Shown piece by piece: positions 1-11,260 of a DNA stretch of 64,000 bases. The notes beneath the pieces were generated by a model, which saw only the letters and a program-made list of their open reading frames with translations, had not been told where the DNA came from and ran no database searches. The translations under genes and the position numbers were made by a program. How positions within the stretch are numbered: the stretch's first letter is position 1; each line of letters opens with the position of its first letter. Source of the stretch: Moringa oleifera (taxonomy: Eukaryota; Streptophyta; Magnoliopsida; Brassicales; Moringaceae); the NCBI GenBank assembly GCA_021397835.1, contig JAJFZO010000896.1, positions 5,186,501 through 5,250,500 of the forward strand. Reading direction: 5' to 3'.

Positions 1-199
1 GCCGAAAAGGCTGCCAACAGCTACCCCAGCTGGTTCTGGATGGACTGCAGATAGGAGAATCGCCGGAGAATGGATGGCTGGCGGTGCAGCTGCTTCTGGA
101 CAGTCTGTGAAGAGGAGAATTCTGACCTAGAGAGAAAATTTCGCGGGATGTTATGGCGGGCTCTAGAGGGCTCTGAAAAAAAATTTAGATCCCCTCCCT

Positions 200-345
200 T
201 AAAAAGTAAGGTAACATATCCTTTTAACGTCAGTTATGGAATAACTGGCGTTGAAGGTTCCCATTCCCTGGCCTTCAACGCCAGTTATTCCAGAACTGAC
301 GTTGAAGGTTCACATTCTTTGGTCTTCAATGCAAGTTCTTTGGTC
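200..345. repeat. CACTA left-side subterminal inverted repeats
   Basis: Modules such as TTTAACGTCAGTT...AACTGGCGTTGAAGG and CTTCAACGCCAGTT...AACTGACGTTGAAGG alternate in orientation. They resemble the modules near 2075-2195 at the other end, which supports assigning both to one CACTA element. Confidence 0.6.
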
Positions 346-700
346 TTCAATCCGGACCTTGGTGCTGACTCTTGCAGCAACAGCAGCAGCCCTTGCTGCA
401 GAGCAATGGCTGCTTACAGCTGCAGCAAGGAAAGTAGCAGCAACAAATGCTGCTGTAACCAAGGCATTGCTGCTGCTTCTTGCAGCAGCAGCAGCAGCAT
501 TCCTTGCTGCAGCTGTAAGCAGCCATTGCTGCTACAAGAGGCAGCAGCAATTTTGGCCTGCGTCAAAGGATTTATGGTCTTCAATCCGGACCTTGGTGTT
601 GCCTCTTGCAGCAACAGCAGCAGCCCTTGCTGCAGAGCAATGGCTGCTTACAGCTGCAGCAAGGAAAGCAGCAGCAACGACTGCTGCTGTAACCCAGGCA
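345..700. repeat. CAG/CTG-rich direct and inverted repeat cluster
   Basis: A block of about 100 bp starting at CTTCAATCCGGACCTTGG (near 346) recurs at about 579. Inside both is a 31-bp segment starting AGCAATGGCTGC (402-432 and 636-666), which also occurs exactly inverted at 500-530 and, with a few changes, inverted at 2028-2058. The open frames across it code Ser/Cys/Ala/Leu runs typical of translated CAG repeats and are not credible genes. Confidence 0.8.
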
Positions 701-709
701 TTTAGGTGA

Positions 710-2027
710 GGTAGGGATAATTGTCATTATTCCTCTGGCTTTTCCAGGATAAATCTCTGCATCACACTAAGCATTCTAAATCTGTTTTAGCTTTACCAAG
801 GTAAATGGAAAAAGCTTTGTAGAACCGGATAAAGAAGTTTCCACATTTTTTTCCTAGGAAACTTTCAGTTTAGATGTCGCATTGGAAATTTGGTATTCTA
901 GTGATTGTTTTGTCCATGGCTAGACCTACTTAGGCCAAAGCCCACATATATACCAGCTCTCCTATTTTGTAACAATAATTTCTGATGGACCTTCTGGGAT
1001 CAAATTCCTGAACTTTTGGGCGTGGAATTCGTTGGTAAGTATTACATAATTACATCATCCAGCTACTTGCCATAATGAAAAAACAGAGAAAATTGAGCCT
1101 GCCTATTGATAACAACAAGATGTTACAGCATTCGAATTAAACTCTCTACCTAGAACACTGGAACAAAATTGAAAATTATTACTACCAGCTATAAGTTTGA
1201 TGAACTGAAACTTCAACTTCCTACAATGTTCCAAGCAAGAGAACCGTCTGGGGTAAAAAAAAGTTACTGTACAATGAGGCATCATAGTCTCTGTTTCTTC
1301 ATCTCTGACAGACAAATCTTTCAGGCACCACATGGAATGCTTTCTCAAAGAAATAGCAAAGCCATTCTGGAGGCAGAAATATCATTCTCTAATGCAGAAT
1401 AAGCACGCTTCCTTGTAGCTTCCTCTGTCCACACAAATTGCTGAAATCACACCCAATCAAAGTTTGTTTCTTTTGGTAAAATCACTGCTAGCAGGCAGTC
1501 AGGTGAATCAGGTTGAACAGAAAGCATGGAACATGCGTTTTGCGAGTTGGGAAGTAAAAAGAGAAGCCTTGCCCATATAGATTTTACAGTTGGGATCTTA
1601 ATTACACCTGCACATTCCCTCTGCTTCAAGTATGATATAAAATCCTGGAACTGCAGAACAAGATCAAAAGATTTTCAGTGCTGTGCAACTGGAAAACAGC
1701 TAAAACTGCAGATAACAGTTCCCAAACATGCTCTGTCAACTTCATCTCATGAAGCTGAAATTTAATTATATAGTTAGCACTCAGCAAGTAAATGACCAGT
1801 AAAGATGGAATCATGTCAGGGTAAATGAGACACGTCATAATCTAGATTAAATGCTCAAATTTAGCTAAGATTATAACTCATTAAACTAGAATATGCAATA
1901 AATTTTGTATCCTTTCTGGTCCAACGGATATCATAAAATCAACAAGCATAAATAATTTCTTTGAATGAGGTTCAATTGAACAAAAATCATGACATCTCAC
2001 CTAAAGAAGCAGCAGCAGCAGCAACAC
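710..2027. other. Interior of the non-autonomous CACTA element
   Basis: About 1.3 kb of moderately AT-rich sequence without repeats and without a long open frame. Apart from the weak minus-strand reading at 1345-1629, I see no domain or RNA gene here. Its higher complexity compared with the flanking repeat zones would fit a captured host fragment. Confidence 0.5.
1345..1629 (-). pseudogene. Possible captured gene fragment, not recognised
   Basis: One minus-strand frame reads 60 codons from 1629 to a TGA at 1447-1449. It then continues in the same frame with protein-like composition (FVWTEEATRKRAYSALEND) to a second TGA at 1345-1347. I do not recognise the product. The mix of charged and aromatic residues is unlike the CAG-repeat shadows nearby, and the position between the two ends of a non-autonomous CACTA element is where captured gene pieces are usually found. 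It could equally be chance open sequence; there is no splice-site or homology support. Confidence 0.25.
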
Positions 2028-2061
2028 TCCTTGCTTCAGCTGTAAGCAGCCATTGCTGCTG

Positions 2062-2229
2062 CAATTTTGGCCTTTGATGCCAGTTCTTCTTTAATTGGCG
2101 TTAAAAGCCTTACTTTTAATGACAGTTTTGAAATAACTGTCATAAAAAATGTTGATAAATCTTTTAATGACAGTTCTTTGAATAACTATCATTAAATTGA
2201 TGTCAATTATTATAATTTTTGTAGTAGTG
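2062..2229. repeat. CACTA right terminus and subterminal inverted repeats
   Basis: The last nine bases GTAGTAGTG are the reverse complement of CACTACTAC. Inward there are at least three short palindromic modules of the form TTTAATGACAGTT...AACTGTCATTAAA (for example around 2115-2150 and 2160-2195), plus a diverged module with GCCAGTT...AATTGGCGTTAA near 2075-2105. In CACTA elements such subterminal modules are transposase-binding sites; that role is inferred here. Confidence 0.75.
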
Positions 2230-2449
2230 TCTAGATAAGTGTCAACCTCACGATTAGTTATGCGTGGACGCTATTCATGTAATTGAGAAATATAAATCCT
2301 ACAAAATATTAATTTGAAAAAGACAGTCATTAGCAAGGAAGATTTTTGTATGCAAATGGCTAGGTCAATTACGATGATTGAGTTATAAAATACGTACTTC
2401 ATGGCAGTTCAATAAAACATATGTATAAGCGGCCTAATATTCTTTCTTT

Positions 2450-4981
2450 GTTAAATATCTAGATTTTTTTTTTAATCCAAATGCCTAACTAGAATGTTTA
2501 AAGATTGACAGATTTTCTTCATGCCCTTATGGCTCATAATCACCAGTATCATTCTATGCTACTCTTTGATGTCGTGAGTTAACATGTGGCTCAAAGTAGT
2601 GTAAGTAAAATAATGATATTTCTTTAACCAAATATGCATTGCATATTGATCCTTCCATTTTTGCTTTCTTTTTAACATTGTTTTTCAAATCTTGTAAGTA
2701 CCTAAAATAACAATTAGGGATGGTAAAACAATTAACTAATTGAATGAATAATCAAGTAATTAAAATGATAAATTAATTACATGAAATTATGATTGATACC
2801 TTTCAAATGGATGCATCCATCAATACTGCACTGGACCAGCTATTCTTATCTTATAGGGTAAGTGCATTGAAAGATCTTCCATTTAGTTAAAGAAGTTTGA
2901 GAAAAATATACGCTCAAATTTGTATAGGATTATAGGGATCTCATTCTTACGTCATCTCGTATCTTCAACCTGAATGGTAGTTGATTTAGGTTCTATGAAA
3001 AGAATGGTTAGTACTTACCATCCATTAGTAGGCAATAGCTTACATAATACAATGGGTAGTAATCGTTGTTAAAAACATGGCAACCATGACTTTTCATCTC
3101 GAAAAGCTTATGTTCCTCATATCCACACACCTTGCCATGTTTAATGCATATTTATAAGGAATCTTAGACTCTTTACCCACTCATACATTGTTTCTCTACT
3201 TGCTTCGTTAAGGGTGTAGCAAGCTTTAGAATACTTTCCAGTTGTTGCATTCCTCGCTAGCTCAAGGCATCTACAAAATATCTTGAAGCCTTCCTTTGAC
3301 TTTGCATTAACTTTTGTCTTTCCTTCCACATTTATGAATGCGTTGAACATATTATTGAAAATATTTTTCTCTATGTGCAAGACATCGAGGTTATGCGGTA
3401 TTAAGTTAGTGCGCCAATAAGGTATATCCTAAAATATGTTTCCTTTCCTTCAATCACATATCTTGCAAAAGGGACCATTTATCTAACCTTATCTCACTTG
3501 TATAACCTTTTTCAGTCCTAGTTAATCAATTTCATACAACAATTCATACCTAAATTTAATAAAAAGATTATTCTTCTCACTAGTTTATTCCTAATGAATG
3601 TAGTTTTATTCCTCTGAAATGGATAATCTTCTAACAAAAAGTTACGATAATTATACAAAGACTGCTCAGGTTCATTGAGAAGGGTAAATGCATCTGAATC
3701 TTCTCTACAATATGAATAAGCTAGTCATCTTGATGTACTCCAACCAGACAATATCGAGTAGGCAAGAAAATCACTAACGATCCACATTTAAAGCAACTTT
3801 CATGATGAAATTTTGTTTGCAAGAGATATCATACATGGGCACCCCAATCTCCTGTAAGATTTGTAACTCTACTATCAAAGGCTCTAAGTAGACATCTACT
3901 CTATCTTTCGGATTTGAGAATGATTACATTTAGAAATATGTACTCGTCCTTCATGCACATCTAAGGGGGTGAGTTATAAAGTATGACTATTACTGGCCAT
4001 GAAGAATATCATTGTCCTGATTGACTGAATGATTAAAATCCATCACTGCTCAAACTTATTCTGATATTCTTATTTTCAGCAGCAAAAAATAGATAAGATT
4101 GATTAAAATGCATCCAAGCGAGAGAGTCAAAGTAATAACACATGACACCATCTTTAATCTCATGTTCTATATGGCATCTCATGTTCTTCATCAGGCTTCG
4201 AAACGGATGCATGTATCTTATACCGTAGATGATCATAAAATTTACAATAACCTAGTTAACTATCTTCGCCCTAGTATATCATGCATCCACTGTTGCAAAA
4301 ATAAATCTTTTCCAGCAACAACCCTATAGATTGTAGGCATTTTTCTCTATACAGTAGATGATCATAAAATTTACAATAACTTAGTTAACTATCTTCACCC
4401 CAGTATATCATGCATTCATTGTTAAAAAAATGAATCTTTTTAAGCAGCAACCTTATAGATTGTAGGCATTTTTCTCTATACTGTAAAAATTTTTAGTGAT
4501 TCAATTATCAATTGGTATCATCTCTTTCATCAAATGGCAAATAATCATCGTAATACTTTTCAAAAATATGATGTTTTGACTTTATGTTCAACATTCTAGC
4601 AATAGCAGACAGTTGTGAATGATTTTGACATCTATTGTATAACTTTTGATTAACAGCAATTAACATATCATAAAAAAGTTGAGCATCCAAATTAAGGGAT
4701 TCTTCCATGTGTTTTGAATTAAATTCTAGATTAGTCACATCCATTACTATTGTTTGGTATCTATTGGCATATTCATGCATAGTGGTAGATCTTTCTCCGA
4801 TGTAATATTGAGTTGCCTCATAATTAGAGTATTCATTATTTTCACCATGATAATTCTAAACATAATATTCCTATACAAAATCGTATTTTAGCAAAATGTA
4901 TCTAACCACATCAACAGTCTCATATTGACAGTTTTGACACTTTTTTCGGTTACATGAACACCTTATCTTATCTCCATCCAT
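2450..4981 (-). pseudogene. CACTA transposase (TNP2-like), decayed
   Basis: Minus-strand remnant of the TNP2 transposase that excises and inserts CACTA elements. It is readable in pieces in the family's order. A transposase-associated domain lies at 4981-4840 (IRCSCNRKKC, then a HGEN motif after two stops). The N-terminal block with NHSQLSAIARMLNIK is near 4560-4640. A Cys-finger-like CKFYDHLRYK lies at about 4220-4260, then DGVMCYYFDSLAWMHFN and SLSSDGF at 4033-4160. NLDVLHIEKN is at about 3365-3400 and EMKSHGCHVF near 3080. The DUF4218 part (FERIFFSNFF, MEDLSMHLPYK, WMHPFER) lies at 2800-2925, and after a probable intron KMEGSICNAYLVKE and NSRHQRVA lie near 2560-2700. Many in-frame stops and frame changes make it non-functional. 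The family assignment is firm; exon limits are not. Confidence 0.85.
4220..4481. repeat. Tandem duplication of about 130 bp inside the TNP2 pseudogene
   Basis: The segment starting GTAGATGATCATAAAATTTA at about 4225 recurs at about 4354, with roughly ten differences. It covers the Cys-finger-like part of TNP2, so that part is read twice in the minus frame. The duplication breaks the gene and is old enough to have diverged. Confidence 0.85.
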
Positions 4982-7030
4982 AAATGTTTGTTGACTACAA
5001 ACAAATTGAATAAATTATTTAATTTTATCTACAAATTTTTTATTTAATAATCCATCTACAAGCCTAAAGTACATCCGTGGATGATCTAATCTACTCACAT
5101 TTCTGTTTCTTAATTAGTTCTAAACTAGTTTTCAACAACTTACCTCGTAAAATTTTCAACAATTTGACAACTTATTATCAAGCAAACATCCAAAGGCATG
5201 AATAATTTTGTAGGCATAATCATCAACATTAAACAAAATTCAGATGATACATCAAAAGTACATGTTATAGTACAATTTATTTAATGTTTTATGCATGCTG
5301 CATAAACTACAAAGGTAAGTAATCCTACACCATTCAGATATATACATTTATGTGAAGCACAATATCATAAGTCATTGTTCACTTCATTTTGCAAAAAATT
5401 TTGTAGCGTATCCACATAGTTTTCTAAGTACAATACATATATAAATATGAGTTAGTGTTTTCAATCGAAATGCATACTCATATCCATTAGGACATACCAG
5501 AAGAACAATGGAGATACTACATAAAATTTATACTAAATAAAATGAATAATAATTTACATATGAAATGTGCCGCACATAACTGTCACATTTCTAAATTGTC
5601 CAATCTGGATAATTCAAGAATTACGAAACAATTTATTTCGATACTTATGTAAACACATGGGCAATAGTAAATATTAACTAATAATTCTTAAACAAAGTAT
5701 CTAAAGCATATGCGTTAACTAGATTTGATATATTATCTACCAAATCTAACGTTTAATAACATAAAATTAACAACCTAAAACTTTAATTAACAAATAACTA
5801 ATCTAATATTCATTAAAAAATTAAATAAATTACTTTTTTCAAATTAATTACAATCTAATTAAACAATTATCTAACTACTCTACAACAAAGTAAACTCATT
5901 AACAAATAAAATTAACAACTACAAAATCTAATTAAATAATTTATTTCAAATTAATATCTATTAAATTTAATTAACATCTTAATTAATCTAATTTTCATAA
6001 AATTTTATTCAAATTATTTATCCCCAATTACAATTTAATTAAGCTATTATATAAATAATTTAACAAAAACTAATTTTTTTAACAAATAAAATTAGGAACT
6101 AAAAATTTAATTAACATCTAACTAATTAAATAATTTGAAAGAAGCCCATTTTATTATTTACCACAAATTAATTACAATCTAATTAAATAATTATATCTAA
6201 CTAATCTAACAAAACATAAATTTATTAACAAATAAAGTAAACAATTATAAAATATAATTGATCAACATCTAACTAATTTAATTTTTTTAAAAAAAATCTG
6301 CTTAAATGATTTATTTCAAATTAATAACTATAAAATTTAATCAACATATTAATTAATATTATTTTTATAAAAATCTATTCAAATTATTTATCTCCATTTA
6401 TAATCTAATTAAACTATTACACAATTAATTTTTAACAAAAACTAAATTTATTAACAAATGAAATTAACAACTTAAACTTTTAATTAAAATCTAACTAATT
6501 TATTTTTTTGAAAAAATATAATTAAATGATTTATCACAAATTAATTAATTATAATGTAATTAAATAACTATATCTAACTAATATAACAAAAACTAAATTT
6601 ATTAACAAATAAAATTAACAACTTAAAATTTTAAGTAACATCTAACTAATTTAATTTTTTTAAAAAATCTAACTAAATTACTTATCACAAATTAATTACA
6701 ATCTAATTCAATAATTATATCTCACTAATATAAAAAAATAAAATTCATTAAAAAATAAAATTAACAACCAAATAACTTATTTTTTTAACTAATCCAACAA
6801 AAATTTTTCAATCTAATCTAATCTAAATTATTCTATCTAATTTAACCAAAAAAAATTTAAATCTAATCTAACAAAAATTTCTTTATATAATCTAATCTAA
6901 TTATTTTATCTAGTCTAACTAAAATTATTAAATCTACTATAACCAAATTTTTTGTACTTACCTAGAGGAGTTCGAATAGATTTGCCGAATACGTTGTCGT
7001 TCACCAAATCTTTAAATTTTTGGATCACAT
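4982..7030. repeat. AT-rich degenerate tandem repeats upstream of TNP2
   Basis: About 2 kb with very low GC. From roughly 5700 to 6960 it consists of diverged repeats of about 150-220 bp. The phrase AACAAATAAAATTAACAACT or a close variant returns near 5900, 6080, 6229, 6453, 6606 and 6760, usually followed by a TAATTAACATCTAACTAATT-like stretch. No coding signal is seen. It lies between the TNP2 start and the subterminal zone at 7.2 kb, so it would be 5' non-coding sequence or an intron of the CACTA element. Confidence 0.6.
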
Positions 7031-7179
7031 GGAGACTAGCTAGATGAGGAAGATTAGCAAAAAGAGAGAGAGAGGGAGGAGTTGTAGAGACATAAAGGAG
7101 GAGTTACAAAGAGACAAAAAATGAGACTTGCAAAGAAGAGATGGAGAGAAAATGAAGGGGAAGCAGCATGCGAGGGGAC

Positions 7180-7390
7180 ATTTTCTAATTGTCAAGCGAC
7201 AGCCATGAATGGTGGTCGCTAGCCAAGCACTCCACATGGCATCACTTGTTGCAAAATGCAACAAGTTGTGGCATGGCCAGCAACTGCCACTAGGTAGTCA
7301 TTAGCTGTTGATTCTTGCTGCATCATACAATAAGCACAGCAGAAATCTAGCGACCACCTCCTAATAGTCGCTAATACTCAATTTTACTTC
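7180..7390. repeat. Subterminal repeats of the TNP2-bearing CACTA element
   Basis: Pairs of AGCGAC and GTCGCTA occur as short inverted modules, for example AAGCGACAGCC...GGTGGTCGCTAGCC near 7194-7222 and CTAGCGACCACC...TAGTCGCTAATAC near 7347-7377. This is the usual look of plant CACTA subterminal regions and marks the 5' side of the minus-strand TNP2 gene. No intact TAGTG terminus follows, so the end is eroded or lost. Confidence 0.55.
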
Positions 7391-9333
7391 TTTTCATGCA
7401 AAACTAATTTATCACTTCATATTTCATACACTAAAATTAATCCTTTATATATAAATTAAATTTACTCTTTAAATCTACCTAAGTTAATACCTTACTTAAT
7501 CCCTTGTTTTTAGTCTTAGTAATCAAGTCATAACTCTTTCATATCTTCTTATTTAACTAAGTTGTTATTGTCATTTAGTTTAGTATCATAGCTATAAGCT
7601 TTTTGTTTTATGTTTTACCAATTTCAAACTCCAAACCCATGAAATTTGTGTCTCAAGTTGCTACCTTAAAAACAAGGCTCTTATGTTTTTTAACAAATCT
7701 TTAACATTAATCTTCATATATAGCTCAAAAATCATGTATTAACTCATGATATAAATTAATTAATCATACAAGAGGATGAAAATAAAGAATAGTCATAGAA
7801 CACTAAACTTATTTTACTTACCTCCTAGTTAATCTGAATCACTCCAACTTAATTCTTTAACTTACTTGTCTAGTTCTTTCTTCTTTAGTTCTATTCTTTA
7901 TATGTACCAAGAGATAGTTATTGTCTCTTGGTACATATAAAGTTTTGGTAAAGTTGCTATGTGCTTGGTCTTATACTTCTACTTAGCATATCACCTTGTC
8001 TTATTGTCTTTTAGTCCTTATGAAATTTAAGTTTGCTCTTTATAACTTGTGTAACTCATAACATACGTAGCACACCTTTAAGTATTGGCAATAATCTTTT
8101 AGAATTCATGTGACCTACACATAGCAATTCAATGAGCATGAAGTGGATAGTGTACACAGTTTAACATATATCAATGTATATATGAGTACATGTGTGCCTA
8201 TAATTATGGTATGTGAGTGTAGTGAGGGTAATGATATTACAAAACTTATGTGAAGGCCCAAAGGAGTTACATTAAAACCCAACAAGAAATTTGGATACTC
8301 ATTTGAAAGAGCTAAAAAGAATCTACAACTATTTAGAATAGTTCTTGAAGAATCAACGAGGAATCAATCCTCACAATAATTTTTATGCACCAAAGTTTTT
8401 TCTAATAGAGCTTGCAACTTCTTCAAATACGGTTAAGAGAAAACATAAAACTTGAAGTAAATATCCTAAACTTGGAAAGGATAAAAATCTTGAAATCGAA
8501 AAGAAATATCCTATACATGAAAGTAAATAATAGCAACTATGTTTGATCACTACTAAAAAATAAGTATTATGTAGTAATATCTTCATCCACATTGATTTAG
8601 TTACATTGATTTATTTGTGTTCTTCTTCTGGGTCCATCTCAAAATGCACTATTCTTGAAATCAATCCAGATATCTTGAATTAATCCATAAAAGTACTTTT
8701 CGGATCCTCTTAACTTTCGCTTTTGTAGTTGACCTAACTAGACATGTGATGGATCATTTGGATACTTTTTTATTCTCATCATTTCCTCCCTCCTCAAAAG
8801 GATCCGACCTCAAATCTACACCTACAACAAAAGAAGAAAGACTATAAATATTAACTATAGCATTAATGTTATACTCATTTAAAAGATTCAATTTATAGAA
8901 TTTCAAGTTAATTGGGTACACATTAAAAAGATATAAATTTTATTAAAATTTTTTACTTTAATTAGTAATATTTTGGATTGAATATATACACCAATTTGGT
9001 AATAATAAAAATCAATTGAGGACTTCATCTAGTAAAATCCATTATTTTGGGAGCTATCTACTTGTATTAATAATTAGTGACAAGTGTGATTGTTTCTATT
9101 ACTAAGAATTAATTAACTTATGTATGCATGTCAGCTGCTAACTAACAAAAATAAGAGATTTAAGAAATTCCCTACTAAAAACTTCTAAAGAAAGATTAGG
9201 CTTCTTCTTAGTACAATTCTCATGGTTTAAATGCCTTACTTCTATGATGAAATTTGAAAAGAAAGAAAAAAAAAATATAATATATATATATGGTTTAAGT
9301 GATATTTTGACACATACCTCATCTTGCTTATAC
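7391..9333. other. Intergenic, no gene seen
   Basis: AT-rich sequence with short chance frames only. Apart from the hairpin at 7896-7942 and a short AT run near 9275-9292, I see nothing identifiable. It is the 3' flank of the bZIP-like gene. Confidence 0.5.
7896..7942. repeat. Short near-perfect hairpin
   Basis: Two arms of about 21 bp (CTTTATATGTACCAAGAGA... and its complement) surround a loop of about 5 bases, with one mismatch. It could be the fused ends of a small palindromic insertion or a stable RNA hairpin. No T-run terminator or promoter is evident. Confidence 0.85.
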
Positions 9334-10728
9334 TCACGTAATATTATTCTGTTTTTCATTGATGATCAACCCACATAAAGCATTCACTTGAACTTGAAGC
9401 ACCTTGATCTTAAGCTGCATCTCTGCAATCTCTGATGATTGATCATTCGGGTTGACATTCTGCTTCAGTAACGCATTTTCTTCCCTGAGCTTTTGAGTTT
9501 CAAGTTGGAGATCAGCACTCTGTGACACAGTAAAAATAAATTTAAAAATGATACCGCTGTTAACGACAAGATAATCCTTGGTATTAGTAAGATATTAATA
9601 TTTGTATTTACATAGTTTATAAGTAACAAAACTTCATTATTCTTTTTTTCCAACTTTTGAGCTGTTTGTGGTAAACTTTACAAAATTTATTACAAGGAGT
9701 GAATGGACGACAGAAAAAGGTGAGGTCTCTGGTGGAAATCAACCTTTTACTATCTCTCTCTCACCGACGTTGACTTGACCCACAGCAAACAGGATTCAAC
9801 ACTCTAATTATTGTGGCTGTAGAGAATTTGATAGAAGATGCTATGACGTGCAATATGAAGCTTATCCTCAATAATTGCATCACATGACCGCCCTGAATAC
9901 TGTAACTTAAGAAATTTGGATGAGCCAATATGCAAAGGAAAAATGGAAGCTCCAAAAACGGAGGAGAAAATGTGAAGGAATCATCGATCAGATTAGGTTA
10001 AATAATTTATCTACTCCGGAATAGGAAAACTCGTTCCAACTGTGCATATTTTTTGCTGGGCAGCTAGCAGCAGATCCCATGTGCAGTTTTGAGTGCCTTA
10101 ATTGTTATAATTTACTATAAACAACCAGAAGAGAGATGGAGAGATAGAGAGTTACCACATGGCGTGAAAGCGCCTGGACAATGGAATCTTGCCTTTCATA
10201 CTCCAATTTCAACTTGTCGAACTCCTCTTTCAATTTTTTCATGTTTTCCCCTTGACAGGATAACTTTTCTTTCATCTCCGTGTCGCTCTTTTTCAGATCA
10301 TCATTCTCGGACTTTAAAATCGCATTTTCCGTGCGGAGCGTCTCCAGTTCGTGCTCCATCGTCATCTTCTGTTTCTGCATTCCCCAAACAAAATAGAAGG
10401 AAACAAGGGATAACAAAAGAAAAACAGATAGCTATGAAGAGAGGCATATAAAAGATAGACTTCAATTTCTCTGATCTACCTTGCGTTGATCTCGATATTT
10501 TTTATCCGTTAGTCTTTTCTTCATTCTCTTTAGTTGTTTAGGATTGACCGAAGGCCATTCACTTGAATTATGATCCAAAAGTGTTTCCAAGTCAGTTTTA
10601 TACGGTAGGAGCGTATCTGGATTGAAAGACTGAGGGGTTTCCACTAGACCTACGACAGCCTGATGTCTTTGTGGGTTGCTATGAAAGGCCACCATGTTTA
10701 AATCCAGGCCAGTTGTTTCCATCTCCAC
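9334..10728 (-). CDS. bZIP-like transcription factor, three coding exons
   Basis: Three exons join in frame with GT-AG borders: 10728-10480, 10374-10156 and 9519-9334, giving about 217 residues. Exon 1 ends in a basic stretch (QLKRMKKRLTDKKYRDQRK). Exon 2 opens with KQKMTMEHE and continues as a long coiled coil with leucines every seven residues (LRTENAI, LKSENDD, LKKSDTE, then LKEEFDK, LKLEYER). Exon 3 adds more coiled coil (LETQKLREENALLKQ). This is the plan of a DNA-binding bZIP dimer acting in the nucleus. The basic region is unusual: the normally invariant Asn is Asp and the Arg is Lys. The ATG at 10728 is the first in the exon, but an upstream exon (10975-10934, phase 0) could add about 14 residues. 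The terminal TGA overlaps a GTGAGT donor, so a further exon is possible. No stops interrupt it, unlike its neighbours. Confidence 0.65.
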
Positions 10729-10933
10729 GTGCTACAACACACAGCAAATCAATTTCAAAACAAACAGAGAAATTAAGTTGGATTCCCATCCCTACTTTGT
10801 ATTGAATGCCATACAGGTTAACTTTTCATGAAAAGAAAGAACATCTATAAATAAAACCAAGTCAAACGATTTGAAGCATTAGCAACATCAGAAGAGAATT
10901 TAACCAACAGATCAGAAAAGCTTTGGTATTTAC

Positions 10934-11260
10934 AGCTACTCCCTGGCGCTCCTTGGATGGTCTGCTGATGAGCATTGTTCAATGCATTTGTGCCAGCGAA
11001 AGTTCTGCTTCTGGAGCTGGCCATCTGCTGCTACATGTCAAGTTTCCAAAAGAATCAAAAGCGGATAGTCACAAAAGATCACCACATCTGCTGCTACATA
11101 TCTCAGATAGATATAGGGCGACAGAGACTGTAAGTTGCCGTCGGCTCATCGTGTCGACTTGTAAGAGACCGCACGACACGACCAGAGAGTCTCGGAAGCT
11201 CTCGCGAGATTGCTGTTTTTCTTCTCTAAGTTTGTGGGTCCACACGGTGCTTCCGAAAAG
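10934..11260 (-). promoter_or_regulatory. Upstream region and possible first exon of the bZIP-like gene
   Basis: A possible short exon at 10975-10934 ends at GTAAAT and would join the first coding exon in frame through the acceptor before CACGTGGAG. The sequence from about 11100 to 11260 keeps many CpG sites (for example CGCACGACACGACC and TCTCGCGAG) while the rest of the window has lost them. Retained CpG upstream of a gene fits an unmethylated promoter or 5' UTR. No TATA position is assigned. Confidence 0.4.

Larger units (their letters stand above)
1..2229. mobile_element. Non-autonomous CACTA (En/Spm) element, right part
   Basis: The right end is clear: reading inward from 2229 on the minus strand the sequence starts CACTACTACAAAAATTA, the standard plant CACTA terminus, followed by short inverted subterminal repeats. 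A related subterminal repeat zone and the same CAG-rich blocks lie at 200-700, so both ends of one element appear to flank a 1.3-kb interior. No left CACTA terminus is visible, so the left end is probably outside the window. The 3 bases after the terminus (TCT, 2230-2232) would be one half of the usual 3-bp target duplication, which cannot be checked here. No transposase reading is seen inside, so it would have moved in trans. Confidence 0.7.

Noticed and set aside
70..709. Two overlapping plus-strand frames of 211 and 152 codons
   Set aside because: They are translations of CAG/CTG repeats in a CACTA subterminal zone (Ser/Cys and Ala/Leu runs in different frames of the same DNA).
7040..7264. 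Minus-strand frame of 74 codons with a hydrophobic end
   Set aside because: It lies in the CACTA subterminal and purine-rich stretch; no start context or family match.
8547..8580. CACTACTAAAAAATAAG as a possible CACTA left terminus
   Set aside because: No subterminal repeats follow it and it points away from the TNP2 gene; likely chance.
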